Positions 48,852 through 57,693 of a stretch of DNA of 64,000 nucleotides are shown here, piece after piece; positions within the stretch are counted from its first letter, which is position 1, and the number at the start of each line of letters is the position of its first letter. The position numbers were made by a program, and so were the translations under genes. The DNA is taken from positions 62,001-126,000 of the IMG/VR virus record IMGVR_UViG_3300045960_000114. The stretch is one strand, 5' to 3'. This DNA is from a virus. The notes below the pieces were generated by a model. It did no database searches and was not told where the DNA came from. It saw only the letters and a list, made by a program, of their open reading frames with translations.

Positions 48852-51753
48852 TTTCGAACTGGACCCGGATGCGCTGGCTATGGCACCGGTTGCTGGGAGT
48901 ACGGAAGAACCAAGCATCTTTGACCGGTATTGTGCTCAACTCGGCTACCCCAGCGCCGAGATACTGGCCAAGGTCATGCTTTTGAATCCCGTGTTCATGC
49001 CGGTGGTCGACAAGAAGGGAAATTCGACACAGCCTGTCCTCTGGTTACCAGGGCATACGTACGGGAATGCGGAACGTGGACCGATCAGGCATTACGACAT
49101 CATGGCTGTTGGTAAGATGCCTGGTCCAGAGGAGTTAGAGCGGCAGCTCAATTTCGCCGGCCCTGCCGGGAAGTTGCTGCGGGACATTGCGAACAGTCTT
49201 GGTTACCACCAGCTCAACAACTGGTACTTCACCAACATTGTGCGCTTCATACCGCCGACGGTTGGGAAGGCGGCGCTGCCAAACCTCTACGTGGAAATCT
49301 GCTTCCCTTTGCTGCTACAGGAGATAGCGCTGGTAAAGCCGCGTATTTTGGTGCTGATGGGCGCAGATGCTGTCAAGGCTGTGGCTGGCAAGCACACCAC
49401 CTTAAGCAACATGCGTTCGTCGGTCTTTGTGCTGCGCGGGCCGCGCGGGATCAGGCAGCCGATGGAGAACTACGCCCTACTGGAAGACAAGCCTGAGGAT
49501 GCTACCCTGGTTTGCGCTACAATCCATCCTGCGGCGGTTTTGCGCGAGAATGGGCTCATGGACGGTCTGACGGCGGATTTGACCCGCATTCGCGACCTGC
49601 ACATCGGCAGGGACCCAACAGTGACGGACCTCAAGTCGCGTGACTACTTCTACGTCAGGACACATGAAGAGCTCAGGGGGGTGGTAGATGCCATCTTCAC
49701 GCAGACCGGCCAGATCCCGATTGCGGTAGACTGTGAAACAGGCGGCAGAGATTTCCGAACTGGGCTGGTTCGTTCGATCCAATTCTCCTGGGCGCCGCGC
49801 ACGGCCTGTGTGGTGATTCTGGCCAATACGGGTGGTGAGCAGGCGCAGAGTTCAAGCGAACGGGCACTGATGGTAAACGAGCTGCGTCGGCTCTTCACGG
49901 ATCCGCGCGCGCAGCTGATCTTCCACAACGGGCGGTTTGAAGCCAAGTGGCTTGGTCATCTGGGGTTGGAGATGATAAACCGGTTCTATTTCGACACCAT
50001 GCTGGCCGACCATTGTCTTAACGCGAACGCTGAACATGGGTTGGAGGCGTTGTCAATCCGTTACACGAACATGGGCCGTTACGACTGGGAGCTGGCTGAA
50101 TGGGTCAAGGCGCATGGCGGTATGGCCATGGTCAAGGAGCGTGGCTATCTGGACGTGCCGGAAGACATCCTGCTGCCTTATGCGGCCTGTGATACGGACT
50201 GCACGTGGCGCTGTTACCGCGTGCTGAGTGAGACGCTGGAGCGGCCTGAGAACAAACAACTGCGGGACCTGTTCTTCAATGTCATCATGCCGTGCAACGC
50301 GCCGCTGCATGAGATGGAACGGTTGGGCGTGCTGGTGGACAGGGACAGGCTGGTTGAGCTGACCCATCGGTTCCATGAGCGCAAGGAACGGTTGGTCCAG
50401 CACATCAGGATGCGCGTGGGTGATGATTCCTTCAACCCACGGAGCACGCAGCAGAAGGCGAAGCTGCTCTTTGAGAACCTGGGGTTACCCCCCTACAAGA
50501 CGACGGGCAAGCCCTCCAGGATGTGGGTGGACCTGACTCCGTCGGAGGTGGTGAACTCGACGCCGGCGGTTGACCTCGAGACGTTGGAGGCAATACAGGC
50601 AAACGATAAGACTGGGATTGTTCAACTGCTGCATGACTTTGCGGTTGTGGACCAGGTCTGCAAGCAGTTCCTGACGTATGAAGACGGTGTTGAAGGTGGG
50701 CTGATCGATTACATCTCAAGTGACGGACGTATCCACACCAGCTTCTCCCAGACGTCTGAAACCGGGCGGGAGAAGAGTTCGGATCCAAATTGTCAGAATT
50801 TACCGAAGGCACAGGAAGAAGAACTGAGGCGCATCCTCGGCTCGGACCTGCCATCCATACGAAGCGCGTTCATCGCGCCTCAGGGAAGCGTAATCATCGA
50901 GGCTGATTACAAGTCGGCTGAGATCTTCACGCTTGGGTATCTGTCGAACTGTCCCAAACTGATTAGAGACGCGAGTAGTGATCTGCATGCTCGTGGTGCT
51001 GTGAACTACTTTGGTGCGCCCAGATGGAAGGGATTTGAGGAAGGTAAGAAACCGCCAGGCGACTGGAAGGAACAGTATGGTGCCATGCGTGTGGCGGCGA
51101 AAACCATCAACTTCGGCATCGCGTATCAGCGCGGTGCCAAAGCAGTTGCACGGGCGATCATCGCCGAGACGGGTGGTAAGTTGTGTCCCTCGCCTGAGGA
51201 GGCACAGGAGTTCATTGACGGGTTCTACAACACGTACCCGGAAGTAAGGGATTACGTGGATTACTGTAAGACGAGCGTGGTACAACCGGGCTACGTGTCG
51301 AACGCTTACGGAAGGCGTCGACGCTTCATGGCCCAGTCAACTGATGAACGAGGCCAGTTGGCTGCGTTTGAGCGAGAAGCCGTGAACATGCCGATCCAAG
51401 GGACGGTGGCTGATACGCTTAACGCTGCTATTTCCAACATGTTCAGGTGGAGATCAATGTATGCGGGTCGTTGCAACTACCGCATTATACTGGTTGTCCA
51501 CGACGCTGTTCTCATAGAGGTTCCAGGTGAGGAGGCGCATATAGTTTACAATGAAGTTCTTCCGCAGTGCATGACTACCATGGCGGTGGTACCTCCCTGG
51601 TATCCATGGCCGCATACAATCAGAAAATCCGAACCTTTCACCCTTGACGTTGATCGAGAAGTGTATATAAGGTGGGGCGTCAAAGCGACCAAAGAAGAGT
51701 TGGTTGCTCGTGGCGTTAGCACAGAACACGCAGAACTGATGACTAAGCACTAA
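48817..51753 (+). CDS. DNA polymerase family A with an N-terminal uracil-glycosylase-like domain
   Basis: A protein of 978 residues starting at GTG behind AAGGAG. Residues about 85-245 resemble the UDG superfamily: VGKMPGPEE (98-106), NFAGPAGKLL (112-121), NIVRFIPP (140-147), LVLMGADAV and ATIHPAAVLR (234-243). Such an N-terminal domain is known in SPO1-type phage polymerases. The 3'-5' exonuclease has VDCETGG (Asp305, Glu307), FHNGRFEAKW and YAACDTDCTW. Polymerase motif A is EADYKSAEIF (Asp697), motif B has KTINFGIAYQRGA (Lys762), and motif C is LVVHDAV (His895, Asp896), where Ala replaces the usual Glu. This is the replicative polymerase. Confidence 0.93.
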   Translation: MQQLYEYQLPANFELDPDALAMAPVAGSTEEPSIFDRYCAQLGYPSAEILAKVMLLNPVFMPVVDKKGNSTQPVLWLPGHTYGNAERGPIRHYDIMAVGKMPGPEELERQLNFAGPAGKLLRDIANSLGYHQLNNWYFTNIVRFIPPTVGKAALPNLYVEICFPLLLQEIALVKPRILVLMGADAVKAVAGKHTTLSNMRSSVFVLRGPRGIRQPMENYALLEDKPEDATLVCATIHPAAVLRENGLMDGLTADLTRIRDLHIGRDPTVTDLKSRDYFYVRTHEELRGVVDAIFTQTGQIPIAVDCETGGRDFRTGLVRSIQFSWAPRTACVVILANTGGEQAQSSSERALMVNELRRLFTDPRAQLIFHNGRFEAKWLGHLGLEMINRFYFDTMLADHCLNANAEHGLEALSIRYTNMGRYDWELAEWVKAHGGMAMVKERGYLDVPEDILLPYAACDTDCTWRCYRVLSETLERPENKQLRDLFFNVIMPCNAPLHEMERLGVLVDRDRLVELTHRFHERKERLVQHIRMRVGDDSFNPRSTQQKAKLLFENLGLPPYKTTGKPSRMWVDLTPSEVVNSTPAVDLETLEAIQANDKTGIVQLLHDFAVVDQVCKQFLTYEDGVEGGLIDYISSDGRIHTSFSQTSETGREKSSDPNCQNLPKAQEEELRRILGSDLPSIRSAFIAPQGSVIIEADYKSAEIFTLGYLSNCPKLIRDASSDLHARGAVNYFGAPRWKGFEEGKKPPGDWKEQYGAMRVAAKTINFGIAYQRGAKAVARAIIAETGGKLCPSPEEAQEFIDGFYNTYPEVRDYVDYCKTSVVQPGYVSNAYGRRRRFMAQSTDERGQLAAFEREAVNMPIQGTVADTLNAAISNMFRWRSMYAGRCNYRIILVVHDAVLIEVPGEEAHIVYNEVLPQCMTTMAVVPPWYPWPHTIRKSEPFTLDVDREVYIRWGVKATKEELVARGVSTEHAELMTKH

Positions 51754-51801
51754 GTACCAAGGACTGACTGACGACGGACATCGAGAATAGCGGGAAACGA
51801 G

Positions 51802-51816
51802 TGGTACCTCGTACCA
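51802..51816. promoter_or_regulatory. Dyad in the gap after the polymerase gene
   Basis: TGGTAC CTC GTACCA is a perfect 6-bp inverted repeat with a 3-nt centre, placed in the 99-nt gap 51754-51852 before the candidate ssDNA-binding protein gene. It could be an operator or a small hairpin. No clear promoter is visible beside it. Confidence 0.35.
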
Positions 51817-51852
51817 TAGTTTCTAATTACCCATGGTGAAAGGAGACTTACC

Positions 51853-53232
51853 ATGTCTGAGGAGTCCTACCGTAGTTCTGTCCCATCGACTGGCGGCTTG
51901 GAGCGGTTTGCTGGCTTCCTGTTGTTGAAGACCAACGTACCGCACCAGGTCTATGCACCGAGGGGTGAGAAGGGACGCGCGCTCTTCCGGATCCTACCTG
52001 AGATCCGTGAAGGCGCCGAGCTCCCGTGGCGAATGACAGCCGACCCTTGCGATTTCAGCGGCTGGATCAAGGCTGAGAAGATGATCCGCATGGCGGGCGC
52101 GAACAACAAGTTTACTGCCCTTTGCCGTGTCAAGGGTCAGGACAACAGGTACGCTGGCCCGATCCAGCGGTTTGTCGACACACTCTACCGCGCGTTCAAA
52201 GAAGCGCCGACTTCCCTTCCACCCGAATGGGCACGCTGGAAGGATAAGAGCGGCGCGTTGCCTGGCATTGAGTATGTTGGACTCATCCAGTGCATGCTGT
52301 TCGAGAACGGCGGTTACGTTCATAAGGACAAGGTGACCGGCAAGTACAAGCCTGTCAGCCCGGTCGTGTACATCCTACCCAAGACGGCCCGCATGTCGCT
52401 GGAGACGCTCTGCAACGTGGAGGTTGATGGATACACTGGCAGCGCCGACGATTACAACCAGCGATATAAGGTGGGCGATCCGTGTGGAACGAAGGATGGC
52501 CGGCTGATGCAGCTGGTGTACTACCCCGGAAGTGGGACGACGCTTTCCCACTACGAGGCTGCCGTTGTGCAGCCGTGTCCCATTTCCCCGGAGATGGCTA
52601 AAGCCTACAAACCGTGGGGTGACATCCTGAACTATCTCACGGAAGAGGAGCAGATGGAGTTGCTCGTCAACCACTTCCCGCCCGAGGCCGTCGATTTCGT
52701 GTTCGGGCAGACGAAGCTCGCGGACATGCTTCCCAAGAACGTGCGTGGGAAGTGGATGTCGCGCGTGCAGGTTGGAAACCCTTACGGTCAGTATCCGCCG
52801 CAGCAGCAGTTGCCGCCCGGTTACTATCCGCCGCATGGTGTTCCGCCTGGAATGCAGTTTGGACCGGCGCCTGGCATGATACCTGGTATGCCACCTGGCA
52901 TGATGCCGCAGGCCATGCCTGCCATGCCGCAGGTAATGTCGGCTGCACCGATGCCTTCCATGCCAGCTGCCACACCACCGCCACCGGTAACCCCGAGGGG
53001 CGCACCCTCTGCCGGTGGTGGTGAGTATGACTTCTCTCTGGATGGCGATGCGGGGGGAGGGGATGATAGCATCCCTTTTGACAGTAACGTCAACCCACCC
53101 GTGACGGCTCCGGCGGCAAGCCAGGACTTCCAGCCGCCCCAGAGCGACGCGACCAAGTTGGCGAAACAACGGCTGGCGGAAGCGCAGGCGCTTCTCCGTC
53201 AGAAAGCCGCACAGCAACCCCCACAGCAGTAA
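51853..53232 (+). CDS. Candidate single-stranded DNA-binding protein with a long flexible tail
   Basis: A protein of 459 residues with GAAAGGAGA before ATG. The N-terminal ~310 residues are a globular domain rich in Lys, Tyr and Phe (HQVYAPRGEKGRALFRILPE, FTALCRVKGQDNRYAGPI). The following ~150 residues are disordered, with tandem Pro/Met/Gly repeats (GMIPGMPPGMMPQAMPAMP) and a Gly/Asp acidic patch before a Gln-rich end. Position between the polymerase and the RecA-like gene and this domain layout suggest the phage ssDNA-binding protein. The fold was not identified, so this is inference. Confidence 0.55.
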   Translation: MSEESYRSSVPSTGGLERFAGFLLLKTNVPHQVYAPRGEKGRALFRILPEIREGAELPWRMTADPCDFSGWIKAEKMIRMAGANNKFTALCRVKGQDNRYAGPIQRFVDTLYRAFKEAPTSLPPEWARWKDKSGALPGIEYVGLIQCMLFENGGYVHKDKVTGKYKPVSPVVYILPKTARMSLETLCNVEVDGYTGSADDYNQRYKVGDPCGTKDGRLMQLVYYPGSGTTLSHYEAAVVQPCPISPEMAKAYKPWGDILNYLTEEEQMELLVNHFPPEAVDFVFGQTKLADMLPKNVRGKWMSRVQVGNPYGQYPPQQQLPPGYYPPHGVPPGMQFGPAPGMIPGMPPGMMPQAMPAMPQVMSAAPMPSMPAATPPPPVTPRGAPSAGGGEYDFSLDGDAGGGDDSIPFDSNVNPPVTAPAASQDFQPPQSDATKLAKQRLAEAQALLRQKAAQQPPQQ

Positions 53233-53243
53233 CATAGTCGAGC

Positions 53244-53272
53244 AGCCTGCCTCCGTCATGCGGGGGCAGGCT
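53244..53272 (+). terminator. Hairpin between ssDNA-binding candidate and RecA-like gene
   Basis: AGCCTGCCTCCG pairs with CGGGGGCAGGCT (one G-U) around a TCATG loop, then GTTCATTT. It has no continuous U-tract, so it may be a weak terminator or a transcript-stabilising hairpin that lowers expression of the following gene. Confidence 0.55.
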
Positions 53273-53294
53273 GTTCATTTGATAGAGGTGCCGA

Positions 53295-54653
53295 ATGGCT
53301 CAATCCAACTTCCTTACTGCATCGCTTGATGCGCAGAAACGTCAGCACGGTGAGGGCAATGTATTCCTGGCCAGCGAAGGTTCCAAGCTGTCCGTTGGCG
53401 TACCGTTGCCGTCGTTCTCACTGATGTACCTGATGGATTTGGACGTATTGCCGCTGGGTCGGATCCTGGGCGTTGCGGGACCGCCGGCGTCACAGAAGTC
53501 GTCTTTCGCGTTTGAGGTCGTCCGGTGGCTGATGGCTGCCGACGGCGAGGCCAAGCTGGTTGAATGCGAAGGCGGCAAGTACAGCCCTAAGCTGATGCGC
53601 TCCATCATCGGCGATAAGGGCGTTGATGAACATTTCATCATCGGCAGGTCGGACACCATCGAAGAGGCACAGGGGCATCTTTCCTCTGCGTTGGATCTCT
53701 ACGAGGCGAATCCGGAAGCCGGCATGAAGGCCATCTCCGCGTTGGTGGTTGACAGTCTTGTTGGCGTGACCAGCGAAGCGGTGATGAAGAAGCACGTGGA
53801 CGAAGGGCACGCGTCGCCTGAGGTTGCCATTCAGGCCAAGGGTTGGTCTCCGTTCTTCAAGAGCTACAGCACGCGCATTGCTGGTTGGCCGATCGTCGCG
53901 GTGGTTGTCAACCACCTCAAGACGAAGGTCAATACGTCTGGGCATGGCGGTCCGCCCGGAAGGTACACCCCTGGGGGCGATGCGCAGTCATTCTACGCTT
54001 CGCTGTATCTGTGGATGCAGCGGATCGCGTCGTCGGAGCGTGTCACCATCATGCGTAATGGTGAGCGCATTAACCGGTTCACGGAGACGCGCCGGCTGAA
54101 ACTCGAGCTGCAGAAGAGTTCGCTCGGTACGGATGGCAGGGACATCTTTGTCAACTTCTCGTGGTACCATGACGAGGAGGGACAGCAGATATCCTACTTC
54201 GATTGGAACGCGTCCACCTGTGAGCTGCTGCTTGGCCTACAGGGCAGACACGGCTACATCGACAAGCAGCCGGCGGACCTGTGCAACCTGATCGACATCG
54301 AGGTCAGCAAGGGCACCGGTGACAAGAAGTACACCAGTCAGGCGTTGGGTCTGGAGGGCGTGTCGGACAGTGAGATCGGTGCAGCCATCGACAATGATCC
54401 GCAGTGGATCGACCGGCTCTGCAAGTTCTTCAACATCACCCGGCATAACAAGTGGGCTGGTGCCATGCCGGAGTTGGAGAAGAAGGTGAAGCAGAAGAAA
54501 GGCAGGGTGGAGGTCGTGGCTGGCGCGTTGGCGGACGTGGGGAAGGCGGCAGAGAAGGCGTTGGCAACTCTGCAAGACCCTACAGAATCCGTACCGGACA
54601 AACCCAGGAAACGCGGTAAGGATAAACCGCCAGAAGGCTTAGAGACCGTTTGA
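53295..54653 (+). CDS. RecA/UvsX-like recombinase
   Basis: A protein of 452 residues. RecA-type core: a Walker A-like loop GPPASQKSS (62-70), in which Gln replaces the usual Gly before Lys, then ECEGG, a Walker B-like ALVVDSL (Asp153), WPIVAVVVNHLKTKVNTS, and PGGDAQSFYASLYLWM. A Lys-rich C-terminal tail (KPRKRGKDKPPEG) follows. It forms presynaptic filaments for strand exchange. The unusual Walker A suggests either altered ATP use or a family variant. Its stop overlaps a promoter for the next gene. Confidence 0.82.
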   Translation: MAQSNFLTASLDAQKRQHGEGNVFLASEGSKLSVGVPLPSFSLMYLMDLDVLPLGRILGVAGPPASQKSSFAFEVVRWLMAADGEAKLVECEGGKYSPKLMRSIIGDKGVDEHFIIGRSDTIEEAQGHLSSALDLYEANPEAGMKAISALVVDSLVGVTSEAVMKKHVDEGHASPEVAIQAKGWSPFFKSYSTRIAGWPIVAVVVNHLKTKVNTSGHGGPPGRYTPGGDAQSFYASLYLWMQRIASSERVTIMRNGERINRFTETRRLKLELQKSSLGTDGRDIFVNFSWYHDEEGQQISYFDWNASTCELLLGLQGRHGYIDKQPADLCNLIDIEVSKGTGDKKYTSQALGLEGVSDSEIGAAIDNDPQWIDRLCKFFNITRHNKWAGAMPELEKKVKQKKGRVEVVAGALADVGKAAEKALATLQDPTESVPDKPRKRGKDKPPEGLETV

Positions 54654-54678
54654 CAGATTCCCTCCCGGTTATTATGCT
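54650..54678 (+). promoter_or_regulatory. Sigma-70-type promoter inside the RecA-like gene end
   Basis: TTGACA at 54650-54655, 17 nt, TATGCT at 54673-54678. The next gene starts 26 nt further on, with GGAGGG. It probably allows separate expression of the HTH regulator gene and the genes after it. Confidence 0.7.
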
Positions 54679-54703
54679 GTTCGATAACTCGGAGGGACTG
54701 TTC

Positions 54704-55429
54704 GTGAAAGTCACAGCGACCAAGACGATTGTAACTGAGCGCGGTTTCGTGGTGGCGAAGCAGGGGTCCGTGGGTAAGGTCAAGCAGGCCAAGCCCCATG
54801 ACCCCTGCAACCACTTCAAGGTGCTGGTGATGTTTGGCAAGCGGCGGCACGGCTACTGGTGCTCGCCGAAGGATCTGACTGCTGAGGGGTCGCTGGAGAA
54901 ATACATCGCATGGCCGCCGCCGCCGAAGAAGGTGTTACCGGTTCCGAAGGGCGACCCGCACAAGTACGACTTCGGGTCGAATCTAAGGGTCATCCGCGAG
55001 GCGCGCGGTCTTTCGCAGGTACAGCTGGGCAAGTTGATGTCCAAGAACGGCTTGTATGTGGCCCAGTCAACCATTTGCTACAGGGAAAGGAGACCGGACT
55101 GCCCGAGTGGAAGGTTCGTGAACGCTTCAGCCAAGGCGCTGAATGTCCCTGCGTTCATGTTCTTCATACCGCTGGGGGATTGTGTTGTGATCGAGTCAGC
55201 CGGCGAGTTCGTGAAGGCCGTACGCGAGAAGCTGTGCATCGGCATCTCCGAGGTGCAGTTCGACGAGACCACCAAACGGGAACTGCTGCTCACGGGCTTC
55301 AAGGAGCTCCCACCGGGGAAAGAGGGCAAGAATGGGGTTCCTAAGAAACGTCGAGAAGTACGACGAGGAACAGTCGGCCAGAGCCGACCACGCGTTCGAA
55401 ACAAGGATATTGACCAAGGTATGTTCTGA
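54704..55429 (+). CDS. XRE-type HTH regulator
   Basis: A protein of 241 residues from GTG 54704, preferred over upstream TTG/ATG because of the GGAGGG site and the promoter at 54650. After a basic N-terminal domain (about 1-85) comes an HTH pattern: NLRVIREARGLSQVQLGKLM then YVAQSTICYRER, as in Cro/C1-type XRE proteins. The remainder is Lys/Arg-rich. A regulator of the genes that follow; its own promoter sits at the end of the RecA-like gene. It overlaps the next gene by 98 nt. Confidence 0.65.
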   Translation: MKVTATKTIVTERGFVVAKQGSVGKVKQAKPHDPCNHFKVLVMFGKRRHGYWCSPKDLTAEGSLEKYIAWPPPPKKVLPVPKGDPHKYDFGSNLRVIREARGLSQVQLGKLMSKNGLYVAQSTICYRERRPDCPSGRFVNASAKALNVPAFMFFIPLGDCVVIESAGEFVKAVREKLCIGISEVQFDETTKRELLLTGFKELPPGKEGKNGVPKKRREVRRGTVGQSRPRVRNKDIDQGMF

Positions 55430-55808
55430 ACTTGGTATAGATGTTCCATCGGATCTTAAGCGTGATTCTACTTTTGGGTTTGAGTGGTTTCACGAGGAGT
55501 ACCACCTGCCTGTACGCCTGTGTTCACGACGCATTCGCGCCAGACCCGTCGATCTCTTCAAGCGTATGACGGCTACCCAGCTGTTCGATACGTACATGAA
55601 GGAGATGGAGGATAACGGCTGTACGACGATGGCCATGTTCTTCACGTTGGACGGTGTCGGTCTCAGTGTCATTCATAACTGGTGGGGGCTGGAGCACGTG
55701 CCGGGGTACACCCGGCTGGTGCGCCGGGCCGCTTCTGAGACGCGCGGCATCATCATCGAGCCAATTGACTCGTTCCTGAAGTCGCTCAAGGCGAAGGGGG
55801 TGGCCTGA
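55332..55808 (+). CDS. Hypothetical 158-residue protein
   Basis: ATG 55332 with GAAAGAGGG upstream, 98 nt inside the end of the HTH gene in another frame. Globular alpha/beta composition (LTKVCSELGIDVPSDLKR, FTLDGVGLSVIHNWWGLEHV). No recognised motif. A TGATG junction ties it to the next gene. Confidence 0.55.
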   Translation: MGFLRNVEKYDEEQSARADHAFETRILTKVCSELGIDVPSDLKRDSTFGFEWFHEEYHLPVRLCSRRIRARPVDLFKRMTATQLFDTYMKEMEDNGCTTMAMFFTLDGVGLSVIHNWWGLEHVPGYTRLVRRAASETRGIIIEPIDSFLKSLKAKGVA

Positions 55809-56245
55809 TGGTAGACCAGCCCGAGAAGATGTGGTGCCGTTCGTTTCCATCGGCTGACGACATACGCGCCCTTCTTTGCGAGGCGCAGATACGCAACGTG
55901 TCGCCCATGGCCATGCAAATGTTGCGCTGGCTGGCCGGCATGTCGCCTTTGCGCAGGCTCATGCACAACCTGAATGTGCTACTGGCCCTGTGTGATCATC
56001 ACGAAATACGTGACATCCTTAACCAAGGTCTGGCGCCAGATGAGCGCGCGACGCTTATCGAGCTGGATTCGTGTGAGTTGCCCGTAGCCATGCGGGAAGT
56101 GGCACATGGTCTCTTCAATGTGCACGAGCGATGGAGCACGCTGAAGGCGATCGCCAAACCCATGCGTGAGGCTTTGGCTTTCGCGGACGAGCGAGTAGTG
56201 GAAAAGCCCTTGGACAGAGTCCTGGGCGAATCAAGAAAGGGGTAG
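55808..56245 (+). CDS. Hypothetical 145-residue protein
   Basis: Starts in TGATG overlap with the preceding gene, so translation is coupled. Helical and moderately basic (MAMQMLRWLAGMSPLRRLMH, LLALCDHHEIRDIL). No motif recognised. A weak ribosome site for the next gene lies at its end. Confidence 0.55.
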   Translation: MVDQPEKMWCRSFPSADDIRALLCEAQIRNVSPMAMQMLRWLAGMSPLRRLMHNLNVLLALCDHHEIRDILNQGLAPDERATLIELDSCELPVAMREVAHGLFNVHERWSTLKAIAKPMREALAFADERVVEKPLDRVLGESRKG

Positions 56246-56249
56246 TCAG

Positions 56250-56972
56250 ATGTCAAAGGAAAGTGATCTGGCAACGGTTTCGAGGACTGGTGACCTGACG
56301 CCTGAAGAGGTGAAGGACGGCCAGAAACGCTTTGAAGAGCGAATCTCCGAGTTCACGAAACGCACCGAGGCGGTCAACCGCAGCGTGTTGGAGTTGAACT
56401 GGGAGAAGGGTGGTTTCGTCAACGAACTGCTGAGCGAGCCCAAGAAGTACGCCAACAAGACTGTGGAGAACCTGGCCACGGCGCTGGGCGTATCGCCGGA
56501 GATGGTCTACGCCTGGCACCGCTTCAACCAGCGGTACACCCGGGAGGAGATGGAAGCCTGCGTCGAGAAGAACCTGGCGTGGCATAACATCTACTACCTG
56601 CTCAGCGTGTCGGATACCGGCAAGCGTAAGGAGCTGGAGACGCAGCTGGCCAAGGGTGAGATCAAGACGCCGCAGTTGCAGGAGAAGGTCAAGTCGATCA
56701 ATGCCAGCGAGAAGAAGACGGCCAAGGCCAAGGGCAAGAAGGTGGACAACCGGGGCGGGCTGCGCGTTGGTGTTGTCGTTCAGAGCACCCACAACATGTG
56801 CGTGAGCATGGTGCGCAAGCTCGACGAGTTCCACGATGCGTACAAGGTATGGGACAAGATGGAGGACGGACAGCCCAAGTCCCAGATGCTGTTGAACCTG
56901 AAGGCATCCCGTAAGGCGATCCAGGAGTTGCAGGAGAAAGCTGAACGGATACTGGAACGATGCGAGCTCTAA
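56250..56972 (+). CDS. Hypothetical helical protein with HTH-like segment
   Basis: A protein of 240 residues. A helical bundle with an HTH-like segment around KTVENLATALGVSPEMVYAW (about 72-91), then a Lys-rich central part (EKKTAKAKGKKVDNRGG) and a C-terminal helix (LNLKASRKAIQELQEKAERI). It may bind DNA through the central region. The pattern is faintly like DUF1016/ParB-type proteins but too weak to name. It overlaps the following gene by 13 nt. Confidence 0.5.
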   Translation: MSKESDLATVSRTGDLTPEEVKDGQKRFEERISEFTKRTEAVNRSVLELNWEKGGFVNELLSEPKKYANKTVENLATALGVSPEMVYAWHRFNQRYTREEMEACVEKNLAWHNIYYLLSVSDTGKRKELETQLAKGEIKTPQLQEKVKSINASEKKTAKAKGKKVDNRGGLRVGVVVQSTHNMCVSMVRKLDEFHDAYKVWDKMEDGQPKSQMLLNLKASRKAIQELQEKAERILERCEL

Positions 56973-57400
56973 AGGACAAGACGCCCTGTGCCGTGCTACA
57001 CAGGCCGAAACCCAGTGCAGAGTGGGAGCTATGCTACTACACCGAGCGTATCTCCCACGCCTGGCGGCTTCAGCTGTGGATCGCGGAGGAGGAGTCAAAG
57101 AGCAATCCCAGACAGCAGACGGTGACCATCCTCCGCGAAGACTACGATGCTGATAGATTCAAGGTACTGAGGATACCCAAGGACTTTGATCCGGCTAAAG
57201 TACCCCAGGCTGAACCGGTTGTCTTTTCAAGATCTGTGGAGATACCTACCCTGCCACCCACTCCATCAGTTGTTCCACGTCAATCAACCCCGGAAGTAGC
57301 TGTACCCCTGACCCAGACAACTCCAGGACCGCCGGACTTAGTGGCGAAGCCGGTGGCCCTGGAGTTGCCCGAACCCCCCGAACTGGCGGGTGCCTGGTAG
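56960..57400 (+). CDS. Hypothetical protein with Pro-rich C-terminus
   Basis: A protein of 146 residues. A small globular N-terminal part rich in Tyr/Trp (WELCYYTERISHAWRLQLWI) precedes a low-complexity Pro/Thr/Ser/Val region from about residue 85 to the end (PTLPPTPSVVPRQSTPEVAV). It ends just before promoter motif copy 4. No recognised family. Confidence 0.5.
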   Translation: MRALKDKTPCAVLHRPKPSAEWELCYYTERISHAWRLQLWIAEEESKSNPRQQTVTILREDYDADRFKVLRIPKDFDPAKVPQAEPVVFSRSVEIPTLPPTPSVVPRQSTPEVAVPLTQTTPGPPDLVAKPVALELPEPPELAGAW

Positions 57401-57405
57401 CGTAA

Positions 57406-57438
57406 AATACCTCCATAAGCGCGTTAGTATAACATAGG
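57406..57438 (+). promoter_or_regulatory. Bipartite phage promoter motif, copy 4
   Basis: AATACCTCC, 8 nt, then GCGTTAGTATAACATAGG. This is the copy closest to a sigma-70 -10 (TATAAC), but it also lacks a standard -35. It precedes a small gene at 57512. A short hairpin (CCTGGgtgtaaaCCAGG) lies between the motif and that gene. Confidence 0.65.
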
Positions 57439-57511
57439 TTGAGTTTGCTTGGCGCCTGGGTGTAAACCAGGGCACAGCTCGACTTGGAACGCGTTCTAAG
57501 GAGATACGGAG

Positions 57512-57685
57512 ATGGCCGGAGAGGATAACGGACTCGGCGATACTGCCTTGAAAGTGGGCATTATCGCGCTTGGCATCTGCACAGCCAAGCTCGCCGAAAA
57601 CGCCGTAGGTTGGGCGATCGGCGCCGGCGGAAAAAAGGGAACGGGTAAGAAAGGCGGGTCGCGGAAACGCACCCGCAAGTCCTAA
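57512..57685 (+). CDS. Tiny membrane-type protein with a basic tail
   Basis: A 57-residue protein with TAAGGAG before ATG, missed by length cut-offs. One hydrophobic helix (ALKVGIIALGICTAKLAENA) is followed by a Gly/Lys/Arg tail (GKKGTGKKGGSRKRTRKS). The tail should lie on the cytoplasmic face and could bind DNA or RNA. It sits behind promoter motif copy 4. Function unknown. Confidence 0.55.
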   Translation: MAGEDNGLGDTALKVGIIALGICTAKLAENAVGWAIGAGGKKGTGKKGGSRKRTRKS

Positions 57686-57693
57686 CCGGTTCT

